In this document: positions 56,166-64,000 of the stretch, one piece after another
Layout: every line of letters starts with the position of its first letter
Numbering within the stretch: position 1 is the first letter of the stretch
Assembly (NCBI RefSeq): GCF_019320115.1
Contig: NC_089593.1
Location: 30,983,720 to 31,047,719 of the forward strand
Length of the DNA stretch: 64,000 nt
Source of the DNA: Miscanthus floridulus
Taxonomy: Eukaryota > Streptophyta > Magnoliopsida > Poales > Poaceae
Reading direction: 5' to 3'
The notes under the pieces: generated by a model
Told to the model about the DNA's origin: nothing
Seen by the model: only the letters and a program-made list of their open reading frames with translations
Database searches by the model: none
Position numbers and translations under genes: made by a program

Positions 56166-56477
56166 AAGCCAAGTTAGAGGATGAGAAAAAACTTGTTATA
56201 TCACAACAACTGTAATGCAATCTTTTGTAATATATGCACATAAAATAATATAATGTAAAATACACATATGCATGCATGCATGTAAATATATATATGATGC
56301 ATGCATGCATATATATATATATACTTCTATGCTTGAATTGTGTGATTTAATACGTTCATTGTGCTTGAACCGAAACATACTATACACGCGTATAAATGTA
56401 TTATTAGCAGCATACAATACAACTTCGAAAACCTATTTTGAAAAGAAAACAAAAAAATGAAAAGAAAAGAAAAAAAA

Positions 56478-56715
56478 ACCTTTAGTCCCGATTCGTATTA
56501 TCAACCAGGACTAAAGGGTGCCGGCCTCGTGGCATGTCAGGAGGCACCTTTTGTCCCGGTTGGTGTTACCCACCGGGACTAAAGGTCCCCTTTAGTCCCG
56601 GTTCCTGACCTGGGACTAAAGGACCCCCCTTTAGTCCCGGATGCTTGCTCCCGGGTGGAAAACCAGGACTAGAGGGGGTTCTCCACCGGGAGTAAAGGCC
56701 GTCTCTGTACCCGTG
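56478..56715. repeat. 3' subterminal and terminal repeats, copy B
   Basis: Pairs of CCTTTAGTCCCGG and CCGGGACTAAAGG, then TCTCTGTACCCGTG. The complement of the last bases (CACGGGTACAGAGACGGCCT) aligns with the 5' terminus CACTAGTAGAGAACAGACCT. Confidence 0.78.
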
Positions 56716-56886
56716 GTGGTAATAGGAAAAAAGAGGAAACATAATCTCAGGAAATATATATAAAAAGGGGGTGGAGAAAATAGATCAAATAAGTATCTAA
56801 TTAATGTCCACACAACCCCTGATTTAGCTTTATCATTCCAAGAAATATGTAATGGACCATCACAATAAGAACATTGCAAAACCTAC
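56716..56886 (-). other. FAR last intron, 5' part
   Basis: Intron sequence between the exon ending at 56887 (donor GTAGGT) and copy B. GTG at 56716-56718 is the right half of the target duplication. Confidence 0.7.
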
Positions 56887-57014
56887 CGGGCATTGAAGAA
56901 ACCATATGGTGCATCTAACTTTGCCAAGAGAATGAAGTATTTGTAGCTTCTGTTCAACTTATTGTAGTAGCGAGAAAAGGATCCGCCCAATAACGGATTT
57001 ACCACATGCAACAT
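56887..57014 (-). CDS. Fatty acyl-CoA reductase, penultimate exon
   Basis: 128 bases between a CAG acceptor and a GTAGGT donor. It reads MLHVVNPLLGGSFSRYYNKL, then YKYFILLAKLDAPYGFFNAR. This is the FAR_C/Sterile domain region of plant fatty acyl-CoA reductases. It ends two bases into an Arg codon completed by the exon at 30438. The frame is intact. Confidence 0.82.
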
Positions 57015-57122
57015 CTGTTTGTCAGATCGAGGGCACATAGTCAGAGTGATACACCAGAGCACATATGTTTTGCATCCACAATAAATTTGCAGTATAAGTT
57101 CTTGATGTCGTAGGGGTCTGAC

Positions 57123-57390
57123 CTCTAATGGCAGTTTGTACTTAAGAAACATGTAAGTTCGAAAGCATTCAAATTTGTAGGTTAAGAGTAACCTTTTTAG
57201 CTTTGATGACCCTCCCATTCTTTCCTATCTGCGGGTTAGTGGAAAAGTAGCGATACATTATATCCAATGTGGTAGCGGTAGACAACGGATTTTGCAAGGA
57301 CGAGGTCACATGGATGACAACTTGGCCTTTCTCATTCCAGTGAATGGCCATCGCTGCCACCATTGCATTCACCACCATGTCTTCAGGAAT
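57123..57390 (-). pseudogene. Fatty acyl-CoA reductase, upstream exon with a frame break
   Basis: After a GCAG acceptor it reads IPEDMVVNAMVAAMAIHWNE, then VTSSLQNPL and MYRYFSTNPQIGKNGRVIKA, the end of the NAD-binding domain of FAR proteins. Near 57190 the frame must shift to continue as FRTYMFLKYKLPLE, which ends at a GTCAGA donor (57122). The shift means either a pseudogene or a sequence error. The rest of the gene should lie to the right, beyond element E. Confidence 0.78.
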
Positions 57391-57435
57391 CTGCGAACAT
57401 GTCATCATATTTAAGCTTCTTATTATACTAGTATA
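57391..57435 (-). other. FAR intron fragment next to element E
   Basis: Short intron remainder between the exon acceptor and the start of element E. ATA at 57433-57435 would be E's duplication; the other side is not in the window. Confidence 0.5.
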
Positions 57436-57905
57436 CACTACCCCAGATTTGGACGTCACTGCCGGTTCAAAAACCCACTTCACTGCCGGATTTTGAACCG
57501 ACAGTGGCATACCGACAGTGATGGGGGTTGACATCACTACCGGTCCTTAAAAAACGACACTGATCTACAGAAAACAGTATCGGTTTCTGGCTCCGCCCGG
57601 CAGTGTCCAGTTGAACAACACTGCAGGTTTGTAGTGCCAACCGACAGTGACGGTTGCTTTAAGAGTGTCGGTTCTTGGCTCAAGCCAGCAGTGTTGAGCA
57701 AGCCTACACTGTCGGTTCATGGATCAAACCGGCAGTGTTGTAGTAAACATCAGTGTCGGTTCATGGATCAAACCGGCAGTGTTCTTGTAACTATCAGTGT
57801 CGGTTCATGGTTCAAGCCGGCAGTGTTGAGCAAGACAACACTGTCGGTTTGCTTCTAACCGGCAGTGATGGTTACGACAACACTGCTGGTTCGTTACCAC
57901 CATAA
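57436..57905. repeat. 3' terminal and subterminal repeats, element E
   Basis: About twelve copies of CACTGTCGGTTC or its complement, often spaced with GGATCAAACCGGCAGTGTT. Perfectly repeated stretches near 57690-57800. Confidence 0.85.
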
Positions 57906-58108
57906 CCAGATTATTGTTTTATAATTTATTTTAATTTATATTTTTTGTGGAATTGGGTTTCGCTTTATATACGCTACGTAGACGACATGTCCATCAATAT
58001 TAAACATTACAAATGTTATGATTACAATTCAAATGTTCTTATCCACATCTCGATCCCTCAAAATAAAAAAGAAATGTTCTTGAACTTCATACAAGCTTCT
58101 CAGACTTC
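57906..58108. other. 3' flank of element E second gene
   Basis: AT-rich, noncoding. Probably the 3'UTR. Confidence 0.45.
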
Positions 58109-58959
58109 TTACAATAATCTGGTGAGCCGCTCAGGGCCATACTGGTCCTTGTACTTCATGGATTGTGCAATGGAAAATACTCCATCTTTTTCCAATTCCT
58201 CGGCTAAGATGAATTTTGCCAGCTCCGATTGTAGTGCGACGATCTCCATGTCTAGCAGCCTTTCGTGCTTATATTTCTTGCGCTGTCGTTCAAAAAAGAT
58301 GATATCCAAAGAGGAACAGTAAAACATTTTATTGAATTATTAACAGACATAAATGAAATAGGGATTATACACACCAACTTATCGGCTTCTTCCGATTTTC
58401 CGCCGATGTAGCGAAGCATTGCCCACATTACATAAAACCCGCATTCATTGTTTCCCGCCAGCTGTGATAGGTACTTCCCCTCCATTTCGACAACCTTGAA
58501 TGGGACCAGCGTCTCACCGATATGTCTTCTTCGGACACTGAGCAACATTAAAAGGAGAAACATTAGAAAATGGGATGCGTGATTAGAAAATAATAGTTAT
58601 TAGGATCGCTTACTAATTCAGCACTGCCACCAGTGCATCGAGATGATGAAATGATTTTTTCTTCGAGTCCCACACCTCGAGCAGATTTTTAGCAAGATTA
58701 ACACAAATAAAGACGAAATGGTTGCTGCAATCACAGAATCCTAATTATCGAATAATCTTAATGAAAAAAGAAGCATAAAATTAAAAGCCGAGAACACATA
58801 CTCGCAGTTGTAGGCTAGAAGTATGTGGGTTTTCTTCTTCATCGTGAATTCATCGAAAGCAACAATCAATCTCTGTTTCAGGTCTTCCACGTCATATCCA
58901 TAGAGGCCTAGACATGTCCTCTCATTAACTCGCATGGGGTCCAAGAAGCCTATGTAATC
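58109..58959 (-). pseudogene. C48 (Ulp1-like) protease exons of second gene, element E; catalytic residues present
   Basis: Exons 58959-58802, 58724-58614, 58537 to about 58377, and 58282-58109, all with AG/GT borders and compatible phases. Motifs: NHFVFICVNLAKN (His, with Phe instead of the usual Trp), EVWDSKKKS (Asp), and YLSQLAGNNECGFYVMWAM (Gln and Cys). All four catalytic positions of the C48 family are therefore kept. I saw no stop inside these exons, although the upstream part of the gene is broken. It ends GPERLTRLL before TAA. Confidence 0.72.
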
Positions 58960-59086
58960 CTATTTGCTTTTTAGAATGCAAAATTTTGCTATACATCTAC
59001 ATAAAATCATGGGAAGTGCTCAAAAGTTAACAATTTGTGTCTTGAGAGAGTAGTTAATTATAATATCGTGTGTGTAGGGTACTTAC

Positions 59087-61696
59087 ATAGTCCACAACGT
59101 CAACATTTGAACATCGAGAGAGCGTTTCTGGTATAGCTGGAACAAGCACTCCCACTCGACATCGAACTTCTCTTCTTTAGGATATTGGAAAACATGTGGC
59201 GAACGGATAATAACCTCAAAACCAAAGTCATCCATCTCTGTTGCTTGAGCCATGTAATATTCATGTAACTGGCGCATATATGTTCTCAGATTTTTATACT
59301 CATGATCGAGAACCAAAAGATTGCCCCTTTCATACTTCATTGACAGTGTTCTCGTCCCTTGTACATCATAATAGATATTCATGGCCTCTTCCATGGTTAA
59401 ATCAGGGTTGTCTTCGACTAACTTCATAATGTTCCTTAAATTTTTATTGTGTATTTCTTCGTCTCTTGTTGTAGTGTATTTATTCTGTGTTTGCCTTTCG
59501 AATTCGGACTTCAACAAAAATGGAGGTAGTGAGGCACATAGATTGAAGAAACTAACACAATCTTCCTTCGAGATGTGTGCTGTAAATTTTTCTTTCATCA
59601 AGGTGGTAACGCTGCCACTGAACGACCTTTTTCTTTTCTGTTGGTCCACTTTGGGAGCATTAGCGACCAAATCCAAGGACCTTTTCTGTGACTGCGAGGA
59701 TGTCCTTGATCTTGTTCTAGGCTGAGGTGGAGGAGGAGGATGACGATGAGAATTCTGTTTTCCCGGCGCTGATGAAGATGGAGGAGGATGAGGAGGAGGA
59801 GTCTCTTTTTCTCGGGGCTGATGAAGATGGAGTCAGACGAGGAGGAATAGAAGGAGACCTCTGTATTCTTAGGGGTGATGGCTCCGGATGAGGAGGGGAG
59901 TGATCTCTGTTGGGAGATGGTGAGTGATCATCGTGGGTGGGCGAAGACTCGCAGTCATCCTCATCATCAGAGGACAATTGATGGTGAAGCTTAATGAGGC
60001 GCTTGCGCCAGGCCACTTGAGAGCCCTTGTTTTAACCAAGTTTCGGCCTGTCTTCCGCTACGGGGTACTTAATGGGTATCTTGTTATACTTTTTATTAAG
60101 TATTCTATCAATGGTGACACGAGTGTACCCTAGTGGAATTGGGCGGTCATTAATTGTCCCGTCTCCCGCAGGCCAGGCCTGGCCGAGCGCCACCTTGTCC
60201 TTTGTCCATTCCTGACGGATGTACAACCTGACATTGATGGGTTCAGTGATGTTGTCCACCGGATGAGGCACATTCGCCTCTTCTTCATCGAGCGGGGTCG
60301 ATCCGCAGCTGCTGCGACCCCTAAACTGTGGGCTAAAGGCACTAGGAGTAGGGTTTTGTGGTACTACTGACCCCTTGGACAACAAAATTTGCTCGACTCG
60401 CCCTTCAACGGTCGCCTCAATCCATGCTTCCATTCTGTCTTCCATCTCTTTTAGTCTCCTCAAATACTATGCCTCATGTTCCGCTCTACCCCTCGAGCGG
60501 CTCCGGTAAGTGTTAGATTCTTGGGGGAATACTAGTTTCCAAGGAACAACACCGGTTCCTCTAGTGCAACCGGGGTGCTCCTTGGTTCCGAGTGCTTGGG
60601 TGAGCACGTCTTTCTCCCTATTAGAAGTGCGAGTCCCTTGCCTCACCTCCTTAGTTACCTGGGAGATCCTCTAGATGAGTTCGCTCATGGGTTGATTTGA
60701 GGAGCTAAAGCTCCCATCCTCGGCGTGCCGTACATTTCTCCCCATATAGTATAATACCGATCTGGGCTCCCAATCGGCGATCTCAATCTGAACGCCTTCC
60801 TTACCAAGGCGATCCATCTTTTGAAGTTCTACTTCAAATTCTGGCATCTTTTTGGCGTAGCCACGAGAGCCGATATGATGAGGATTCATCGCTTTCTGTG
60901 AATTCTCCTTATTCTTCCTGCTCAGTTCTAAGTACTCCTCGGATAACCTGTATTCCTTGAAAGCTTGCCAAAAGTCCTTCTGCTTGCTAAACTATCCACC
61001 ATCAAAATCCGGCTCTTTATTTTGGAGGACAAAATTCTTATACAATATCTCCTTGAAATTCTTGAAGCATGTCCCCATGATTTCTTTTGCTTTTTTCTTG
61101 ACTAACTCCCTGTCATACTCAGCTAGGAAAGTGAAATATTCTGGGATCTTGACATCCCATATGTAATCCTTCTCACTTTCGGGAACCCTCCACCGGTCAT
61201 CATCTTTCCCAATCCACTTCCTGTACTTAATCGGGATGAAGTCCCTAACAAGTAACCCGAGGATAGTCTTGTATTTGGTCAAAGCTATAGGCGGTGAGAG
61301 TGGATCCCCGAATTCATCAAACTCAGTAATGTGCTAGTGTGCATTCCTACCAACAGGAATCTTTGACACACCTCGCTTGGATCTAGCCTTCCTGCTACCC
61401 GAACCCTCTGGCTCCTTGGCTGGTGGATGCTCCTGCTAGAGACACCAAGTAAGCTATGACCCTCTTAATTGATTAGCGTGTGTGGCTACATAGTGACATG
61501 ATACCAAAGTTACCTGGCCATCTTGGTCATTTTGACCTAGATGACTGAACGGGGTCTATGGCTGCTCGTTCTCACCGACCTGATTGACACTGTCACCAGT
61601 TGTCGGATCATGCGGCTCTCCCGTCCCAGCGATATCAGCCGCTTCTTGTTGCCGATCAGTTCTTCGGCGACGGGGTAACAGGCGACGATGAGTCAT
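59087..61696 (-). pseudogene. Second CACTA gene, element E: Transposase_24 region
   Basis: Exon 1 is 61696-61514 (MTHRRLLPRRRRTDRQQEAA) and exon 2 is 61432-59087. Transposase_24 features: YKTILGLLVRDFIPIKYRKW, FKNFKEILYKNFVLQ, MNPHHIGSRGYAKKMPEFEV and LGTKEHPGCTRGTGVVPWK. A part with EMEDRMEAWIEATVEGRVEQ, a Ser/Pro-rich low-complexity stretch, and CVSFFNLCASLPPFLLKSEF lead to the C48 exons. Stops are TAG at about 61560, 61335, 60992, 60671 and 60467, and TAA at about 60032, mostly at Gln positions. There is also a one-base shift near 59700. Confidence 0.72.
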
Positions 61697-61900
61697 GGCT
61701 GTGACACGATCGTGGTTAGTTTTGGCCACGGACAACTACTAATAGTAAATGTTCATATATATGTAATATGTTTAATGCAAAGTCTAATAATAAGTCCACA
61801 TAGAACAAAGTCAAATAATAGCATATGTTCACCTAGAACAAATTCATTGTTTGATTGACCACATATAACAAAGTCCACCTTCTGTTCTACGAAACTAAGC

Positions 61901-62251
61901 CTACATCAACTTCCAAATAAGAAAAGCGATGACCATAGCCATAAATAAAAGCATGACATCTTTCCAATACCAAGGAGCAATTCTCCTAATCTTCACATCT
62001 CCGGCGGATGGCTTCTCTTCGATCTCCAGTGCCAGCGGATGCCCGTGGTTTACATTCATTGGACCATAGTAGGCCGGTTGCCCATGGTTTACAAGGTAGG
62101 CCGGATGACTATAGTAGGCCCTCAAAGCTTCAGCTTCTATGTTGTATTTTTTGTGCAAATTACCAGGGTAGCGATTGACTTGAGCATAAGAATCTTCCCA
62201 GGTTCAATAAATCCTAGGCATGTGACCAACATGCACTACATACCATGCCAT
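61901..62251 (-). pseudogene. Small protein: RNase H1 N-terminal/Cauli_VI-like domain plus C-terminal membrane helix
   Basis: Starts MAWYVVHVGHMPRIY at 62251, right after a TATAGGCAACC acceptor-like site. It continues past one TGA (62206-62204) as TWEDSYAQVNRYPGNLHKKY and AEALRAYYS. The pattern WYVV.VG..P.IY..WE...QV..YPG..HK.Y....EA is that of the RNase H1 N-terminal hybrid-binding (caulimovirus viroplasmin-like) fold, by my recognition. A Tyr/His/Gly linker follows, then a C-terminal hydrophobic helix (VMLLFMAMVIAFLIWKLM). It lies just upstream of the second gene in the same orientation. Apart from the TGA the frame is whole. Function unknown. Confidence 0.62.
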
Positions 62252-62744
62252 GGTTGCCTATACATTTAAGTAAATTAGGCATGTGGTAAGTGGTAATGGT
62301 AACTCACTGAACAAGAGTTATTATTCAAGTTATATGGCTAAACTAAATCTATTTAATGTTCTTTATCCTTGACATGATAAAAAAATAACCTCAATAATTG
62401 GACTGTCTATTATTCGGAGATCAATGTGTTTTAGTAATCATACTTGCTGCTGCTGCCGAGCCAATTTTAAAAGTTGTTTTTAACTTCTTTTTTCTGGAAC
62501 AAACATCTATAGATGCCTTTTTAAGCATGCTATACATTCCATCAAAATCAATTGACACTCTACCTATATCGATTATACCTGTACACATTTGACAAGAATC
62601 CATCAATTAACACTCTACCTATAGCTAAACCAAGGAGTAACAGCATGTAACTCAATCGAATAGGAATCTACTGCCATTGGGAAGACAACAACCGTGGGGC
62701 ATTTCATCGAACACTTAGCGGGCAGTGAGCCACACACTCACCAC
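62252..62744. other. Leader intron of element E, no gene seen
   Basis: AT-rich between the GTGAGT donor at 62744 and the small gene. The open frames here are short and unconvincing. Confidence 0.45.
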
Positions 62745-63111
62745 GGGGGTGGAAAAGCAGCTGTCTGCGCGCGCTTCTAAAGGCCTCGGCGGTGCTCCGG
62801 CGTTTGGCGGTGGACGGCATGGGGAGTGCTCCAGCGTGGGGCGGTGCACGGGCGTCGGCGTCAAAGAAGAGGAGCACAGGGCTGGTAACGGTGGCATGGG
62901 GGGCGGTGGACGGTTGCTCTGGCGTGGGGCGGTACACGGGCCTCGACGTCAAAGAAGAGGAGCGCGGGTCTAGGAACGGCGGCGCGGGGGGCGGTGGACG
63001 GGTGCTCCGGCTTGGGGCGGTGCACGTGCGTCGACGTCGAAGAAGAGGAGCGCGGGGCTAGGAACGGTTGACGCGGGGTTGAAATTTTTCAACCCACGAC
63101 GGGCTTTTATA
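62745..63111 (-). promoter_or_regulatory. Promoter and GC-rich 5'UTR exon of element E second transcription unit
   Basis: On the minus strand TATAAAAGCCC (TATAAAA at 63111-63105) is followed by a GC-rich leader made of three to four roughly 85-base tandem units (GTGCACCGCCCCA, CTCCTCTTCTTTGACGTCG). It ends CACCCCCGTG before GTGAGT. A block of CACTGCCGGTT repeats lies directly upstream. ORFs on both strands here come from the repeats. Confidence 0.62.
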
Positions 63112-63117
63112 CCAGAT

Positions 63118-63612
63118 CTCATCACTGCCGGTTCTAATTAGAAAACGATAGTGATGGAGGTACATCACTGCCGGTTGTACATAAAAACCGATAGTGATGG
63201 GGGTACATCACCGCCGGGCCATTCTTTAAACCAGCCGTGATTGCCGTGTAGCGGTTACAGCATAAGTAACTTATCTTTTCCACACTTTTCGAATACCTCC
63301 TACTGGCTCAACGGTTAAGACCCCATAACTCAGCCCCCGATACCCGTGTTCGAATCCCGGGCGGCCCAATGTTTTTGGTTTAATTTTATAATTTATTAAG
63401 CATATGTATTCCTATATCGAAATAGCTTGAAATTTTTTTTGGTTAAGTGTCTGAACTCTGTAGCCCGAGACCCGAGCTCAAACCCGAGGGCTGGCATAAT
63501 TTTTTTTTAATTTTTATATATCACTGTCGGTTTTCAAAATAAACCGACAGTGATAACAAGCATCACTGTCAATTTCTTCTCATCACTGCCATTTTTTGAA
63601 ACCGACATTGAT
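63118..63612. repeat. CACTGCCGGTT repeat block beside element E promoter
   Basis: Six or more ATCACTGCCGGTT and AACCGACAGTGATG units, interspersed with tRNA-like and AT-rich modules. By analogy it is the internal block between the two genes. Confidence 0.75.
63296..63370 (+). repeat. tRNA-like (SINE-like) module
   Basis: TGGCTCAACGGTTAAG resembles a pol III A box and GTTCGAATCCCGGGCGG a B box, about 36 bases apart. A more decayed version follows near 63435-63500 (GGTTAAGTGTCTGAACTC, GAGCTCAAACCCGAGGG). It does not fold as a normal tRNA by eye, so I call it SINE-like rather than a tRNA gene. Confidence 0.4.
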
Positions 63613-64000
63613 GTTTATATATATTAAAAAAATTCTTTTATATACTGAATAAATAGAAGGATATGTATTCCTATGTTGAAATGACTTGAAATTTTTTTGG
63701 CAAGCTTGTACAGCCAAATTAAGACCCCACACAGGATCTTAGGTTTTTCTAATCATTTTTTTATTAATTATATTTTTTTGTGTGCTGAATGAGACAAAAG
63801 AGGGTGAATTTCATCTTGGACCCAATAGATTTTTTCATCCATCTCCATAAAATTCTTATCCCTAGGGCACATTTGAGCCTGTGTAAAAGTTTGGCACCAT
63901 TCTGAATCTTTTCGTGGGTAGACTCAGTTCAACCTATAATTAAACTATCTCGTCGCGCGGAAATTGAATTAAACCTCAGAAAGTAGCAAACCATCTCCGG
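63613..64000. other. AT-rich right edge, no gene seen
   Basis: Continues element E. Contains a second copy of the GGATATGTATTCCTATGTTGAAATG segment seen near 63400. No coding frame recognised. Confidence 0.45.

Larger units (their letters stand above)
30621..56715 (+). mobile_element. CACTA element copy B, nested in FAR intron and carrying a Sirevirus
   Basis: Starts CACTAGTAGAGAACAGACC at 30621 and ends CTCTGTACCCGTG at 56715, a decayed inverted match. GTG flanks both sides (30618-30620, 56716-56718). It is about 12.9 kb without the inserted LTR element. In order: subterminal repeats, promoter, duplicated leader with two hairpins, GRF gene, transposase (split by the Sirevirus), internal repeat block, second promoter, second gene with Transposase_24 and C48 exons, and 3' subterminal repeats. 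It is the full-length counterpart of copy A. Confidence 0.85.
57436..64000 (-). mobile_element. CACTA element E (CACTGCCGGTT subterminal family), truncated by window edge
   Basis: Begins CACTACCCCAGATTTGG at 57436. CACTGCCGGTT and AACCGACAGTG repeats follow to about 57900. Genes are on the minus strand: the second gene (61696-58109) and a small gene (62251-61901), with a promoter near 63111 beside another repeat block (63118-63612). No transposase is visible; by analogy with D and B it should lie to the right. It is a third family, different in repeats and proteins. Confidence 0.78.

Noticed and set aside
56128..56460. Short frames MHACIIYIFT and relatives
   Set aside because: They come from TATATATGCATGCA simple sequence downstream of the C48 stop.
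62704..63061. GC-rich frames on both strands
   Set aside because: Tandem 85-base units keep several frames open; the TATA box and donor fit a noncoding leader.
63290..63370. A true tRNA gene
   Set aside because: Box-like motifs are present, but I could not form acceptor and anticodon stems by eye.

Overview
The window looks like transposon-packed intergenic DNA from a large grass genome. I favour a panicoid grass (sorghum, sugarcane or Miscanthus group) because of CACTA (En/Spm) elements with grass-type AGTCCCGG and GGGGCGGC subterminal repeats, a Ji/Opie-like Sirevirus with an env-like gene, and a GGCC(N)TGTTTAGTT-type MITE. The species is not proven. I saw no rRNA genes, CRISPR arrays or prokaryotic genes.

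The only recognisable host gene is a fatty acyl-CoA reductase (FAR) on the minus strand. Exons lie at 57390-57123 and 57014-56887, and the last exon at 30438-30288. Its last intron holds a 26 kb CACTA element, 'copy B' (30621-56715, 3-bp duplication GTG). A second CACTA family, 'element E' (from 57436 past the right edge), sits just upstream of the first visible exon.

Layout: 1-8650 is copy A, a relative of copy B in inverted orientation that runs off the left edge. 8651-11270 holds small remnants: a MITE, a primer-binding-site fragment of an LTR element, and a copia RNase H remnant. 11271-27097 is element D, a complete 15.8 kb CACTA of the GGGGCGGC family with duplication ACT. 27339-30054 is element C, a 2.7 kb deletion derivative of the A/B family. 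30621-56715 is copy B, split by a 13.2 kb Sirevirus (35016-48233, duplication TACTC). 56716-57435 is FAR DNA. 57436-64000 is element E.

Each large CACTA element has (or, for E, shows half of) a two-gene plan. A TNP2/TNPD-type transposase gene comes first. A second gene follows, with a Transposase_24 domain and a C48 (Ulp1-like) protease domain spread over several exons. Each gene starts at a TATA box lying immediately beside a block of palindromic repeats, followed by a 5'UTR exon, usually C-rich or GC-rich, and a splice donor. The A/B family also has a small upstream gene for a GRF zinc finger plus C-terminal membrane helix. Family E has a small gene for an RNase H1 N-terminal/Cauli_VI-like domain plus C-terminal membrane helix. 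These small genes and the shared promoter plan are the most novel features.

Almost every element gene is broken. Most in-frame stops are TAG or TAA where the relative or the family has Gln, which fits deamination of methylated cytosine. The Sirevirus env-like frame has ten internal TAGs, no other stop type and no frameshift over about 800 codons. That gene also appears to have its own promoter, carrying the same CCGGACGC repeats as the LTR, and a 5'UTR intron. All calls are from reading the sequence by eye; no database search was possible.
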